DNA of 64,000 nucleotides from Enoplolaimus lenunculus (Eukaryota > Nematoda > Enoplea > Enoplida > Thoracostomopsidae), in contig JASANG010002249.1 in the NCBI GenBank assembly GCA_030248215.1, positions 88,034-152,033 on the forward strand, read 5' to 3'. Both the position numbers and the translations under genes were made by a program. Under the pieces are notes generated by a model. The model had not been told where the DNA came from, did no database searches, and saw only the letters and a program-made list of their open reading frames with translations. Positions 38,154-50,499 of this stretch are shown here, piece by piece (within the stretch, counting starts at the first letter, position 1; every line of letters starts with the position of its first letter).

Positions 38154-38225
38154 ATTAGACCGTAAACGTCAATTACCGTAATGAGATAGCGTAAAAGCTT
38201 TTTAATTTAATAATATCAGTACGCA
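38154..38225. mobile_element. Right half of the split TACTGTAGTGACCC-family MITE
   Basis: ATTAGACCGTAAACGTCAAT and TACCGTAATGAGATAGCG align with the consensus that follows the insertion point in other copies (for example 44600-44650). Together with 31781-31917 it fixes the insertion site. Confidence 0.65.
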
Positions 38226-39549
38226 TTTTTTACTAGTTATTATAAGCAATATAACAATAAAACTATATTCCTAACAAAAGTAAAACAATAGTATACTAAA
38301 TATAAAACTAAGAAAAAAACACACTTCATTCATAATGAGAGTAGGCTGCCCCTTTGAGCGAAATAAACCAGCCCCCAATACGTGAATCACTAAGATGACC
38401 TAAATAGAAATAGAAATATCATATGTAAAATATCCAATGAAACGTTTCAGAGTAATTTTTTAAATAGCTGTCTAGATTTATCATCTTATCGCATGTCATC
38501 GGCTCGCGGCGTAACCGGAATTTTATTTCACAAAGGCAGGTCTTAGCTCGCATGAAGAAACCTTGTGCCAAAGAGTATAACGAGAAAGGGAAATATTAAT
38601 ACTGTAAAAGTGGTTTTTTGTCGATTCTCTAGAAATTACTGGAGGAAATGGATATACCACGTATCTTCCCTTGTATAGGTATGTTTCTGACGACCATTTT
38701 AAGGTGAAGAAGACACACTGTAGATTTAAAATGGGCAGTTGTTTGCTAGAAGCTCAGGTTTTAAATTAAATAATTCGAAGTTTTCTAAATGCATTATACA
38801 GTATTATGACATAATTAGAAAAATACGCGATAAACAAACAAATGAAATAGTAACTCTTGTAGTTTTTAATTAATTCTTGGATCATTGATACGGCAGTCGT
38901 TAAGTGTGGAAATCCACCTCAGAACATTGAAGGCGAAGAGTTAATCAGTATACAAACTATGCACGAATACCACTGAATTTGTGAATCCGATAAGCTTGTA
39001 ATATATATTTGTAAAACCCGTGGAACGCTAAATCCTAGCGTGTTTGGCCGTAAACCGCTAAATAGCATATCAATTTTTGGAGCCGTAGCGATGTGCTTAC
39101 CTCTGGGGTCGGAGTGTATGACTCGTGGTGTTGCATCCCGATGGCATGAATTTCGATGGTTTCAAAATTTAGAGGAATAAATTGAATCAAATTTAGGCGT
39201 TTTAAACTGAAATAATGAACATTTGATTAGCAAAGTATTAATTTAAGGCAATATGTTTGGAATTAGCGGAATCTATTAACCATTACATGCTGCTATTTTG
39301 TTTAAACGTACGGCTAAGATTTTGTTACTTTATTTGTAAATGATTGATAATACACGACAATTATCCGCATATATGGGCATGGCATGAAGTATCTCATGAT
39401 TCTATGGTGCGAATCTAGCAGCTGCATTTGGGCTATCAGCAATCAGCATATTCAACGCGACGATCTGATCATACCAATACTCTGACTTCACAGGTCCATG
39501 TATTAATCATCAGCGGCGGCACGTTTTTCTGTGGGGATTGAAAAAAGTA
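38226..39549. other. Gene-free stretch
   Basis: AT-rich sequence with no exon-like block, no tRNA-like signal and no clear inverted repeat seen by eye. Confidence 0.4.
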
Positions 39550-39650
39550 CAGCTTACTACTTTTTTTGTTTGGCTTAGGCTTAGGCTTAGGTTTAGGAAT
39601 ATGCTTATATTAATACTGTTCCGCCCCTGTTCTTTACATTGGCCACTTCA
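39550..39650. mobile_element. TTAGGC-core MITE, right part
   Basis: TTGGCTTAGGCTTAGGCTTA is followed by GGAATATGCTTATATTAATA, CTGTTCCGCCCCTGTT and the terminal TTTACATTGGCC, matching 18270-18339. The left end is unclear. Confidence 0.65.
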
Positions 39651-41285
39651 CATGCGTTTGGTGTGTGGAGTTTAAGCAAACGTCTGACTCCTTGCCAGGT
39701 CTCAACGCTGACCTTTGATGTGGCCATTAGTTAGCGAAACTGCAAGTATGTTTCAACGGACAGCCGAAGCTGCAGTCGGACAAACGTCGCAGTGGGCAGC
39801 AAGGTGCCATTGAGCCATGCTACCGGAGCAGAGTACCTATCAGTCTGTACGGATGTGCAATATAATAGTACAAATACGCAAATACAATTTATTTATTAAT
39901 TTAACTCAACTCGACATGCAAACCGTGTGAATTATAACAGACTATCGTAGCGATGCTGTAACTCGCCAATTCAAAACACTTTAAGTTTGAGCAGCATGCG
40001 TTTTGAGGAACAATAGACTTTGCAAGCATTTGATACCGTTTGCTACGCATAAGTTTAACGTTTTACCAGATATGAGCCAAGTTTTGAGATTTATCTGTAC
40101 AACACCAGTTACATGCAAGCACCGAAACGTTCAGCGCTCATTTTCGGCATAAAATTTAAGTTTAAAAACGTTCTCATACGTCTATATCACACATTTCTTT
40201 GAACTTTTCCGTTAGCAAAAACAAGAGACACCGCCCGAGGGCGGTGATAAAAATAAGGGCGAATACACGCGGGCCTGTGTAAAAAATTTTGCACTGGGAG
40301 ACGCGGATAACGAGCAAACCAATTTTGCTCGCGCAGTTGCATAGATGAAAAGGTCGTTTTCTGAAATGAATTTTTGCGAAAATGACAACGAAATTTTCTC
40401 GAAACTTTACTGAATCGAATTTTGGCATAAAATTTTGTTGGTTGAATATCACCACTATTAATAGCTATTCGTTTTGAATAGTTTTGATTTTTTCCCGTTT
40501 TGGAACTTGCTTGTTGGGCTTTTTCTGTTATGCGTTTTTTGTTAATGTAGCTTAAGTTGCAGAAAGAACAGTCGTCGAACGGAATACTGCGGAAATTATG
40601 GGACGGCTATTTATAGGTGCGTTGATTTGACGTTATTTTTGCTAAAAGTGTTTGTTTGTAAATGGATTTGGTCTCTGATATTACAATAGGTTTCCAACAC
40701 TATGCTTAATGAAATGGCAACCAAATGCTTTGATACATATATAAATTGTGTCAGCAAATAAATTACAGGTGTCGAGTTCGCAACTGACAAACGTGTTTTC
40801 TTTCTTCCTTGTTGCCATCTTTGTTGTTTTGATTGCGTTAAACCAAACAGGTCGAGGCTGTTCTGTTAAATCCGACGTCGGTCGACTATGTTCCGGGGTT
40901 AAGTCAATTTTGGGTAGCATTCTGTTGTTACTGTCAGAATTTGTGTAGTGGAAAACAGCAGGGATTTTTGTTTTTTCCTGCTTTCATTTCTTTCGGGTTT
41001 TATCGTGATTTTTCGATCGAAAAATGTACAAAAATTTTTTGAAGCGCTAGAATGAATGTTGCGAGCCTCATTTAATTTTTCTACATTTGGATCGCCCTAT
41101 TTTACTACAAATTGTTTTTTGCCGCATTGAATACGCTACGATATAACTCTACTAGCCAAAAATTTTCTATAACAATGTTTAGCGTGCAGTGAATGATTAT
41201 CGGCCTCGCGGTCATTCATAGGTTATGCTAAATTGTCTCACGTAGGTAACTTCGGGTCCGGTGGTAACTGCTAGCCTAGAAGTAC
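39651..41285. other. Gene-free stretch
   Basis: No supportable gene. A short open frame at 40748-40945 (plus) has a hydrophobic N-terminal run but no family resemblance and no splice context, so I do not call it. Confidence 0.35.
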
Positions 41286-41289
41286 GAGT

Positions 41290-41525
41290 GTGTAAGCATG
41301 TGAGATATGCTTGTGCTGGTGCATATGCAATAAATGCAATGCACATTGTGTTGTACGGTCGAAACATATAGTCGATGAAAAATGCAGTTGGAGAGGCGGG
41401 CTACGTGGCGCAGTGGTAGAGTGCTCGCTTGAGGATCCATAGGCTAAGAGTTCGATCCCCGCTCTAGCCCCCTATTCCAGCTGCTTAGTTGAAAGGTCTG
41501 ATGTCCCGGTTCCTACCTAGACTGA
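41290..41525 (+). repeat. tRNA-derived SINE unit 1
   Basis: A pol III A box TGGCGCAGTGG (from about 41407) and B box GTTCGATCC (41451-41459) lie in a tRNA-like head with ends GGGCTA and TAGCCC that can pair. The anticodon and T stems do not close, so it is SINE-like, not a tRNA gene. A common tail runs TTCCAGCTGCTTAGT, GGTCTGATGTCCC and TTCCTACCTAGACTGACA. Confidence 0.7.
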
Positions 41526-41616
41526 CAGCGCAATGGCAAATTGCCGCGCTATGAGCACGGTATCCAGTCGAAAATAGGATGGACGGTCAAGGGACGACCT
41601 TGTTGAAAATAAGGGC

Positions 41617-41870
41617 ATGTAAGCATGAGACATGCTTGTCCGTTATGTGCATATGCAATATGGTGCAGTGCCCTGTATGTATGCTAGCTGGCAGCATACG
41701 GTCGACAAATATAGTCGACGAAAAATGCAGTTGGACAGGCGGGCTGCGTGGCGCAGTGGTAGAGTGCTCGCTCAAGGATCCATAGGCTGAGAGTTCGATC
41801 CCCGCTCTAGCTCGCTTTTCCAGCTGCTTAGTAAAAAGGTCTGATGTCCCTTGGTTCCTACCTAGACTGA
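41617..41870 (+). repeat. tRNA-derived SINE unit 2 (direct repeat)
   Basis: It is a near-identical second unit about 343 bp downstream in direct orientation. The shared block includes the leader (GTAAGCATG and ATATAGTCGAYGAAAAATGC), both pol III boxes and the tail. The 5' leader differs by indels, so the two copies are not from a very recent duplication. Confidence 0.7.
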
Positions 41871-44488
41871 CACGAGTGCACTACGACCCTGGAATGGGAA
41901 ATACCTTTCCCGAATGCGAATGAACAAGGAATAACGTAACTAGATTATGTAGCCATTTTCAGTCAACTATAACCGGAACCAGATAAAGTAGGTGGGTGGT
42001 GGCTTAGGTTTTACCTGGGCTTATCAACCTTTTAAATTAGTGGGTCATTAAACTGAAAATTTATCTAAAGAAACGCACGAAATATAGTTATTAACTAAAA
42101 ATTCAGATAAACGTCACGCACATGACGTCAATTATGTAAAAATATTGGTGAAATGCTTGTGAGCTACTTGCGATTTCGTCTTTTGGTGGAAAATTGTTTC
42201 TCAGCATTAAAAATTCTACTATTAAAAATTATTTTTTCTTACCTTCTCTAGTAATGTTTTTGCCATTTTGATAATAAATCATGGTTTAAATCATGATTAT
42301 GGGCTTTGTTACGTAAACACTTCTAGTAACAAATCTGTTTTATATTGCGAGCACCACTGCGAGTTGGCTCAAATCACTTACAATAACAGCAGCTGCATGC
42401 GTTTTGAACACGCGGCGTTTTTGCTACAACTGGAATTATATAAATTTCTGTTAATATAAGTTCCAAGATAATTACTTACATATTAAAGGCTACCTTCCTT
42501 GTTTTTAACCCTTATTACCGTAGTCATCAGACGTGCACTTTTAACATATTTAGTAAAGTTTTGAGCGAAATCCTTGAAATAGACATCAGTCTAACAGTCG
42601 ATCAGCGGCTACGAGGAAAACTAACCAATGTGTCATTGACAGCCAAACCAACGTAAAAAATCAACTGAAGACTAGTTTTATTTCGCGTAAAATTGAGTCA
42701 TGTTTTGCATGCGCAAATTTTATAATGATTGCCCTATAACTTTAACTGATTCAAATTCTTCGAATAAGAAAATAACATGAATTACAACATAAAATACTAG
42801 GATGCAACCGAGTAGCGACTTCTATTTCCGCTAAATAAACCGGTGTCTGTTTCCATTATGGAAATACCACAATTTCCTTTAGTTTTAGCACTAGAGTAAT
42901 CGTTCAGTTCCTTCCGCATAACTATACCCTCGACCTGAAACGAAATCAACAAATCAAGAACTCTGTGTCACAGTTACATTTTGCACCGTCTATTTCTTCT
43001 CCTTCCAGTAAAGTGCAGGTATTCTCTAAATGATTAAATTAATTTCACTTACGTTTAGTTAATCCAGCAGCATTAAACTAACTTTCTTGATAAACTAAAC
43101 GAATAAGATAGTTTACGTTTAATCTCATATAAAATCTTATATATTTTAGTTTAAGCTCAATTTAATGAATTCTTTGATACACGATAATTGCAACGCGGTG
43201 CTTGCTGCTAAACCAAAAATAAATTTATGTTAAACTCGTGTTAAACTTAAAAATATGTTAGTCTAAGTTAAACTTACGATTCTAGTTTAGTTAGTCTGCC
43301 CAGAGATTTAAGTTTGACTGTAAACTAACGTTCAAATTAAACAATACTAATCTCGTATTGAATTAATTGAAACTTCATTTTCAATTAATGGAATTTAAGG
43401 TTAAGATTAATTATAAAACTATTATTACCGGTAACCTTTGCGTTTTACTTTCTTTATGAAACAAAACTGCTTATTAAAGACAGACCTGTCCATATTTTTC
43501 GAGCTTCAATTTCAAGTATGTGAGAGCATAAAACTTCTAAATATAAGTGTGTCCTTTTAATAATTTAAAAACAATACAGCTTATTGCGTGAAAATGCGCC
43601 ATTGTGCACTCAAGGAGAACATACGGGTCAGTTGTTTACAAAACCACTGCTACTGTGAAAACTTCACCCCGCGTGTAGAGTACGCAAAACAGTTCAGAGT
43701 GCAATTTAAAACCGAAAATTAGATTCCCACAAAACTTAACATAACTCATGAATGAAAGTGTTAGCGAAACAACTTTCAGAAGACAAGGTTTTATATTCTT
43801 CGAACTTTGGACTGATAAACAGAAATATAACACAGGTGGTACGGTTATGATATTTTACCTAAGTGTATGGGTGAACAATACAAATGCATGTAAACTTTAG
43901 CGCAATGATTAATGCGTAAAAATTAGTCAAAAGCTCAAGCGTACTTTACTCCAGACTCGCGAAAAACTGAATGCACCAAAAGTAGCACTGGCCTTAATAT
44001 ATTTAAACATATTTCATGTATCACCATAAACGTCATTACCACAACTGAATCCAGACTATTACGCTGCTTTGTACGATTTTATATTTTAAGCAAATCAGCC
44101 ACAAAATAACTGACATATGTGTGGTTGAAAATCAAATCTGGCTTTCTTTGTGGTGAAAGCTAAAACATTTTTCCAATCAAACGTATGGTGGTATCTGGTA
44201 ATTAAAAGTGAAATATAACTTCACTTTGTCTTAAGATTGATCTGTATGTACCTGTAATACGAAATGGTATTATGCATTGTCTATTTTATCTTGTGCCAGC
44301 CGCGTGGAACGTGAAAAAGTATTTCCAACTACGTTTTTGTAAAAAGGTGGAAATTGAGCAAAACAAAACTGGTCTGGTGCTAAATTTAGACATTTTATAT
44401 ATTAGTGACTTTTTAAAAATGTACCATTGGAAAATTGAAGCAGTTCTTAATTAGATCAGAACGCTGATAAGCCATTTTTGGTACCAAA
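41871..44488. other. Gene-free stretch
   Basis: About 42799 carries a hAT-like end AGGATGCAACCGAG without a partner. Between 43030 and 43390 GTTTA and TTAAACT words are overrepresented in both orientations, giving weak local palindromes. No exon-like block was found. Confidence 0.35.
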
Positions 44489-44937
44489 AGAAGTATTGAC
44501 CCGAATAAGAGGGAGGTAATAAGATGAGGGTCCCCATTTTCAGTCCAAATCAAAAGGAGTCCATATTCATAATAAGAGTTCGTAAGCGGATGGAGTCCTC
44601 AACCCTAATTAGAGTCCATAAATATCAATTAGCCCTAATTGTAGCTTATAAATGACTCCAGGACCAAATAATTTGAGTTCGAAACATTAAAGCATACCTA
44701 AATTTTGAAAGTACATTCATAAGTATAACCTTGTATTATCCGCTCAAGCTATTGTCAAAAGACAAATAAACGTTTAATTCAACGGATAATTGCAGTACCG
44801 GATATATATCAGTAACGAAGGGCGGCGGAGCGTGGGTTAAAATAAATAACTCCGTAACCGAACAACAAGGGGGGTTCCCTCTGGAGATGCCAAATAAATA
44901 TCAGTTCCCCCTCATATTCGGGTCACTACAGTAGTAA
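44489..44937. mobile_element. TACTGTAGTGACCC-family MITE, most complete copy
   Basis: At about 449 bp this is the fullest copy. The left end reads GTATTGACCCGAATAAGAGG and the right end CATATTCGGGTCACTACAGT. The interior holds TAGGAGTC-like, AATTAGAGTCCATAAATATC and CGTTTAATTCAACGGATAA blocks that recur in all other copies. No coding content. Confidence 0.8.
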
Positions 44938-46430
44938 AAATGAACTTCAGTTGATATTATCGTTTAAGTACTCGAATTTTAAAAATAGGCATCATTGAGA
45001 AATAAGTTTCTAAATTCAATTGCCAATCGCTATCTTTATTGAAGTGTAGTTGAAAAATGGCGTTTCTACTTTACCGCGCGGCGGGCACAAGAAAACGTGG
45101 ACGCAAGTATAAGTTAGTGATGCTACAGTTGCGAAACTCAAAAGTTTTCTGCCAACAAAAACATTTTAGTTTGAAGCCCCTGTTGTTTACTTCAATCCTT
45201 TATTTGATTCATATTTATGATTTCTTCCGCAATATTTTAATTTTTCTACTCGACTAAGACGCAATTTTCCGGCACGGAATTTAATCCTAAAACGTAATAA
45301 TTAGAATCGTTTGACAAATACTAAGCTTGAGAACAGCAGCCAGTCCCGCTGTCGCATAAAAAATAACCACCAAAGATGACCTTCAAGTACATTTTGCTGG
45401 TATCCCGTGTCATTTTTACGCGACAAACATAAATGTGAAATTGACCCCTATGAGAAAACGACTCCCGTTTCAGTTCGGTCAAACGTTGCATCAGGAATGA
45501 CCAGGAACTGCTTAAGTAAATAACACACCACTTGTTTGATGCTCAAAAATATAGACAGATGTTCAAATATGTAACATTTCCAGCTGCAAACTTTAAATAT
45601 TCGAAGCGGCTGCTACTTTGACTTGTGTAAGGAATTTTTCATTTGTAATCTCACATCTCAGGCATAATGAGCACAGCAAGTACAGTGCCATCCTTGATAA
45701 TTTAGCGAAGTGGATCTCCAAAACCAAAATCTTGGCATCGCTTATTTGTTTGTTTTGAATTTTCCAGTAAAATTATTTTTGTTGAACTCAATTTTAGTTT
45801 ATTGTGCCGACCTCGAATTATTGCCAGTAAGTATGGTTTGCTCAGTTTAGTTATGTAAATTAAACTTTCATTGCGTTTTACGAACATTCGGGAAGAAATT
45901 TTTTCACAGAGGATAATTTCGATGCAGTGCTGTGTAAAATTGTTCGAGGGGTTCTCTTTTAGTAAAGGTCATTTTTGTATACCGCAGTACTATGAAAATC
46001 TGGCTCCAGTAGGGATGTGTCAGGAGATATTTGTGGGGGTCATTTTCCATACGACAACTGGAACTTTAGTTTCGCAAATAGATAACTTTACTAGCGCATA
46101 TAAGGGGCCATCCTGCCCTGGTCGTTCCCAACCAGAGATTAAAACCAACTTTGTGTTAGATTAGAATTAGTACTAAAATTGCATTTGGCTTCTCGTTTGA
46201 AGCACTATTTACTATAAATCGCGCACACCCCTGTCAAAAATTTCTAGATCAGCGGCTGACAAATTATTTTAACTTATTAATGGTTTAGTCAGATGTTACA
46301 CTACGAAAAAATAAGGTTCTCCCCTCTACAAAGTACATCTGTTTAAGCAGCATTAAAGCTTTCTCTATTAGTAAAATAGTTCTTAACTGCTCGATACACT
46401 TCCAGCCGAATGTAGTAACAATTCCTAGTT
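44938..46430. other. Gene-free stretch
   Basis: No supportable gene or structured repeat. Short open frames here lack splice context and family resemblance. Confidence 0.35.
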
Positions 46431-46439
46431 GCAACAGGA

Positions 46440-46625
46440 CCGTAGCCAGCTCACATTGCTAGGGGAGCTAAACATTTTTGTGGATGGGCATACAAGAATT
46501 TACAAACAAAGTTAGAAAATTTCTTCGGGACCAAAATTCTCCCATGGGAGCTGGACCCCCCCCCCCGGCCCCGTCCAGCTACGGGTCGGGTTGCAGACCT
46601 GCAAAGGCTTCACAAAAATATGCCA
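46440..46625. repeat. GTAGCCAGCTCAC repeat with a C14 run
   Basis: GTAGCCAGCTCACATTGCTA begins a stretch ending GGGAGCTGGAC, a homopolymer C run, then GGCCCCGTCCAGCTACGGG. The same order occurs at 55512-55700 (GTAGCCAGCTCACCTTGCTA ... GGCTGCGGGCCCGCC), so it is a dispersed repeat family of unknown class. Confidence 0.55.
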
Positions 46626-47289
46626 CCTACTTACGACAATAAAATTGGTTTTACTCAATTAGTAAACTACTGACTGTTGAATAATTTAAATATTTTGATT
46701 AAAATGTCTTTTACACTCTCAACTCCTCGTTCTAGAGTAGGCAGTTGCGTCAGCGTCTAGGCGGGTTCAATCAATGCCTGTGAACCCTCCCTTTCATCGT
46801 TCAGGAGCGAAAATTTTACAAAAAAATTGGTTTATATCCAATATTCTCAGCATGTGACCAGAATCTGTACGAACCGCCTTAAATTGTTTCTCGATTCACA
46901 TGGTTTTAAACCAGATTTTTCGATTAGGCATACTTACACGTCAAAAACTAATGTTCAGCGCTTCAGTGGCACACGAACAATGCCTATGTGGGTAAAGAGC
47001 AAATAGCCAAGTAATTTATAATTAATAATTTAATAAACCTATCGAGGTTGCGATGTTTGAACAATTTCATGCAACAAATGAACAGAAAAGAAAGAAAATA
47101 TCTTTGCTTTGTTATAAAAACACGGCAAACGTCTGTTTTGATGCAGCTGCGGTCACACGGAAATGCTGCAATTTCATACACTAAATACAGAATTCTGAAC
47201 ACGGAAGTAATGGGGATCGGGTTTTCGACCCATGTAAAAAACTGGGGCGAGTCGTTTCTCTGTGCATCTGGAATTCTAAAGCGTAAATA

Positions 47290-47420
47290 GAGAAATTGTT
47301 GGCTTAGGCTTAGGATTAGGCGTAGGTATAAGCTAATTTTAACGCTTAGGTTTGTCTAGGCTTAGAAATATGATTGTACTGCTGTTCCACCCATAGATAA
47401 CGAAAACTCTTGTACGACCC
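47290..47420. mobile_element. TTAGGC-core MITE, diverged
   Basis: TTGGCTTAGGCTTAGGATTA and CGCTTAGGTTTGTCTAGGCT are followed by TACTGCTGTTCCACCC, in the same order as the copies at 18180 and 39550. Confidence 0.6.
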
Positions 47421-48067
47421 TCCTGAAAAATATTTAACTTCCCTGGCAAAGTGAGTTGGCTACGGGCCTGGAGTCTAAATAAAAGCAAGATCCACCATTT
47501 TCCAGGAATTAGCAAGAAGCGACGTACGCACGTATTTATTTACTTTCACATGGTAGTCTTAATTTTGGAGGCTCCAAATCTTGGTTCGTTAATTGTTGAG
47601 AAGTAGTTAGGTAAGAGAGCGATAAGCTAAACATATTTTTAAATTAGATCACATATGGTAGAATTTCACTTTTAGGGTTCTTTAACCTCGGGTGTCCAGC
47701 TGATGTGTTTAGGGATGCTAGACCGGCACCTGTATACGCACTTGCCTATGTCCAGTATCAGTTCTGTGAAATGTTTCTGAGTTTTAACGACGTGTTTGAA
47801 GACATTGTGCCATAACCGAAACAGCGACTAAATATTCTTGCAAAATTTATCATTTTTAATTTTTTTAAAATTGGATTTTTTCAAGCAACTCAACCGCAAT
47901 GTTACTGAAAATAGCTTCAAAGTTTGCGGAATCATGAAATTGACTTTGCAATAATTATTAATACTTTCCTGCATATAGTGTACTATGAGCAACTAATTGC
48001 AGACTGTGCACATGCTATCAATTGATCATGGTGATGCATTGTGTTTAACAATTAATATATACACGTG

Positions 48068-48395
48068 TCAGGCTACAACCGGAGGTCTGCCTCCGGCTCC
48101 GGTAAAATTATTGCCGGAGGTTCCGGGAATTTCGGTAGTGAAATTTTGCATCATTTCATTAAATTTATCTGTTTAGCGCGTTTCGATTGACTTTTGTCAC
48201 AGTTTTCATGAAAGAATTGCCTAAATTTGGCAGAAAATTAGCGTAAAACCAAACCACTTACCAACATTTTGCAGATATTGCCTAAAATTAACTAATTAAC
48301 CATTATTTTTATTACTTAATTTCGCCTCAGCTCCGGCTCCGGCAAGTTTCGTTGACCTCCGGCTCCGGCTCCGGTATTTTTCACCTCCAGACGCA
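48068..48395. mobile_element. hAT-like MITE with CTCCGG repeats
   Basis: It begins CAGGCTACAACCGGAGGTC and ends CCTCCGGCTCCGGCTCCGG, with inverted GGAGGTTCCGGG words near the left end. It corresponds to the CCGGAAT elements with GAGG in place of AAT. Confidence 0.55.
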
Positions 48396-49794
48396 AGTTA
48401 ATAAATGTACGCTTGCTGCAAAACATTTTGCTTCAGCATAAGCATAAACCTGTAACTAAGCCTAGGCCTAGGTACATGCAACATATATTGTATAGCTTAA
48501 GCTTGCGTCATTGTATCACCGCGAGAAACGGTACGTCCTTCATAGTAAGGGTTGCGCTATACTTGACCTCCGAACCCTAAATGTTATGATGAAGGCAACT
48601 ACCGACACGATGGCATGGCACTGAGTATCGTAATTGTTCAGTTTACAATTTACCGTGCTTAGAAAATAACTTTGTTCGAATAAGGTACTTTGTACTATTA
48701 GAAATTTTAAAACATTTTAGTGTGATTATTTCATGGAGAAACTCAACTCCTGGGTAAACAGGAATCCGGTAAACAATTTCAGGCGTGGGTATACCCGCGG
48801 GTGCTGTCGTAGTCAACCCAAACATAGATGCCGTGGATTTCATAACATTAGTTTTCGTGCGTGGGGCATGAAGGGCAGACTCAACGAAAAAATGCAGCTT
48901 TTATGATTAATTGCATCCCATGCGCGTCTGCTGTCAACCTGAGAACATTCTTTATCATAAACTAAATTATATCTTATGAATATTAAACACACAATTTCCG
49001 TGCCACCCAATTTAAAATTTTTTGTTAACTCGAATTCACATGATAGTCGCATTTGTTGGGTGTCATTACTTTAGCAGGGTTTATTTTTAGGTTATATAAA
49101 ATCTGAACTGGTTTATTTCTTTTGAGCAACTTCTTTATTAATATCTGAAACGTAAGCTCGCGTTGCCGTTTCCCTGCTCAACTTTCGCGCGAGGGTCGCT
49201 TTAGCCTTTTAATATACGCTTACATGAGATTTCCTGGGGTATGAAAATATAACCAGACATTTTGGTTGTCAGAAACATACGGTTATTTGTAGCTAATGTG
49301 AAATTTACATCCCCCAGTGGCGTTGAGTTCTGACAAAACAGAACGCGTGCTGGGTAAACGTCATAGTTGGCTGTTGTCTGTGCTGATCAGATTACAGACC
49401 GGGAATTTTGCGATGAAAGGACACAGATACTTTTTGTATTTTGAAATTTTGCCATTTTTAAACCGATTTCAGTTAATATTTCTCTACATTTTTTTTACTT
49501 CGTGTTGTATCTGCACCATTTTTTTACGAAAAACTGCCAGGGTATTATTCAACTGATAGTTTCTATTAAGATATAATTCTTGTAAAAGCACAATACATGC
49601 GTTTCTGACATACCCGTAAACAAATACGTACAACTATAAACAAAACGTCGAGTCTTCTAGCATACTTACATTTACGAAATGAAAAATTCATTGCATAAAA
49701 TTGAAAAAATGTCAAAGTTTTGATTGTGAAGTCGCTAAATCAATACGTGTCAAACAGAACCGGTTGTCCATGTTATAATTATGATGGCCTGTTC

Positions 49795-50345
49795 ATAGTT
49801 CATGAGCCTAAGCCTAACTGTAAACCTAAACGAAATAAACATGGCCTCATCCTAATCCTAGGCTTAAGCACAAGTCTAAGTCTTGCAGTCTAAAAGTCAA
49901 CCGAGCTTCCTGTCTCCCAATGGGCACACATAAGATGTGCCGAATAATTAAGCTGTTGTTGACTTTAATACGCATTGAAAGGCTAAACAAATGGAAAATT
50001 TAGCACCGAAACACACAAAACTAGAAAGATCTGATGAAATTTCTAAGCGCATCAAAGTGAATTCTTTTCGGGCATTCTGAACCCTAGACTGTTGAAAACC
50101 AATATTGTAACTCGCGTCTTTTGTCAGTATTTCATTATTTTCATATTTGCCGCTTTATAGTCAGTTTGTTATCATCACCCGTTAAAATTTCAGAACAGAT
50201 TTACTGGCTTAAATTTTAAACGAAGTACAGCTAAGGGCCGTTTACCGTTGTATAAGCGTATTCCTAAGCCTAAGCCGAAGCTTGAATAAAAATTAGTGTA
50301 AACTGAAGTTTACTATCTTACAGTCCCGCGAAAAACCGTAGGTAC
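49795..50345. repeat. Two TTAGGC/GCCTAA MITE fragments
   Basis: GAGCCTAAGCCTAACTGTAA with CCTAATCCTAGGCTTAAGC (49800-49870), then TATTCCTAAGCCTAAGCCGA followed by TTACAGTCCCGCGAAAAA (50255-50340). The second matches the right part of the 27110 and 62609 elements. Confidence 0.5.
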
Positions 50346-50499
50346 GCCTCTCAGCTATACAGCATGCAAATATCATGTGAAATTAAAATCTGGTCGCTAA
50401 AATTTTTTTAGTTAAGCAGCATACTGTATTGAACCGAATAAAATAAAAAACCTGATCCTTATTTTGCCTCTTCAGATGCTATATACCTTCTCTGTTATT

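Noticed and set aside
40748-40945. Small plus-strand frame with a hydrophobic N-terminus
   Set aside because: It could be a tiny membrane protein, but nothing besides length and hydrophobicity supports it.
41398-41470. A functional tRNA gene
   Set aside because: A and B boxes fit, but the anticodon and T stems do not pair and the unit is followed by a shared non-tRNA tail.
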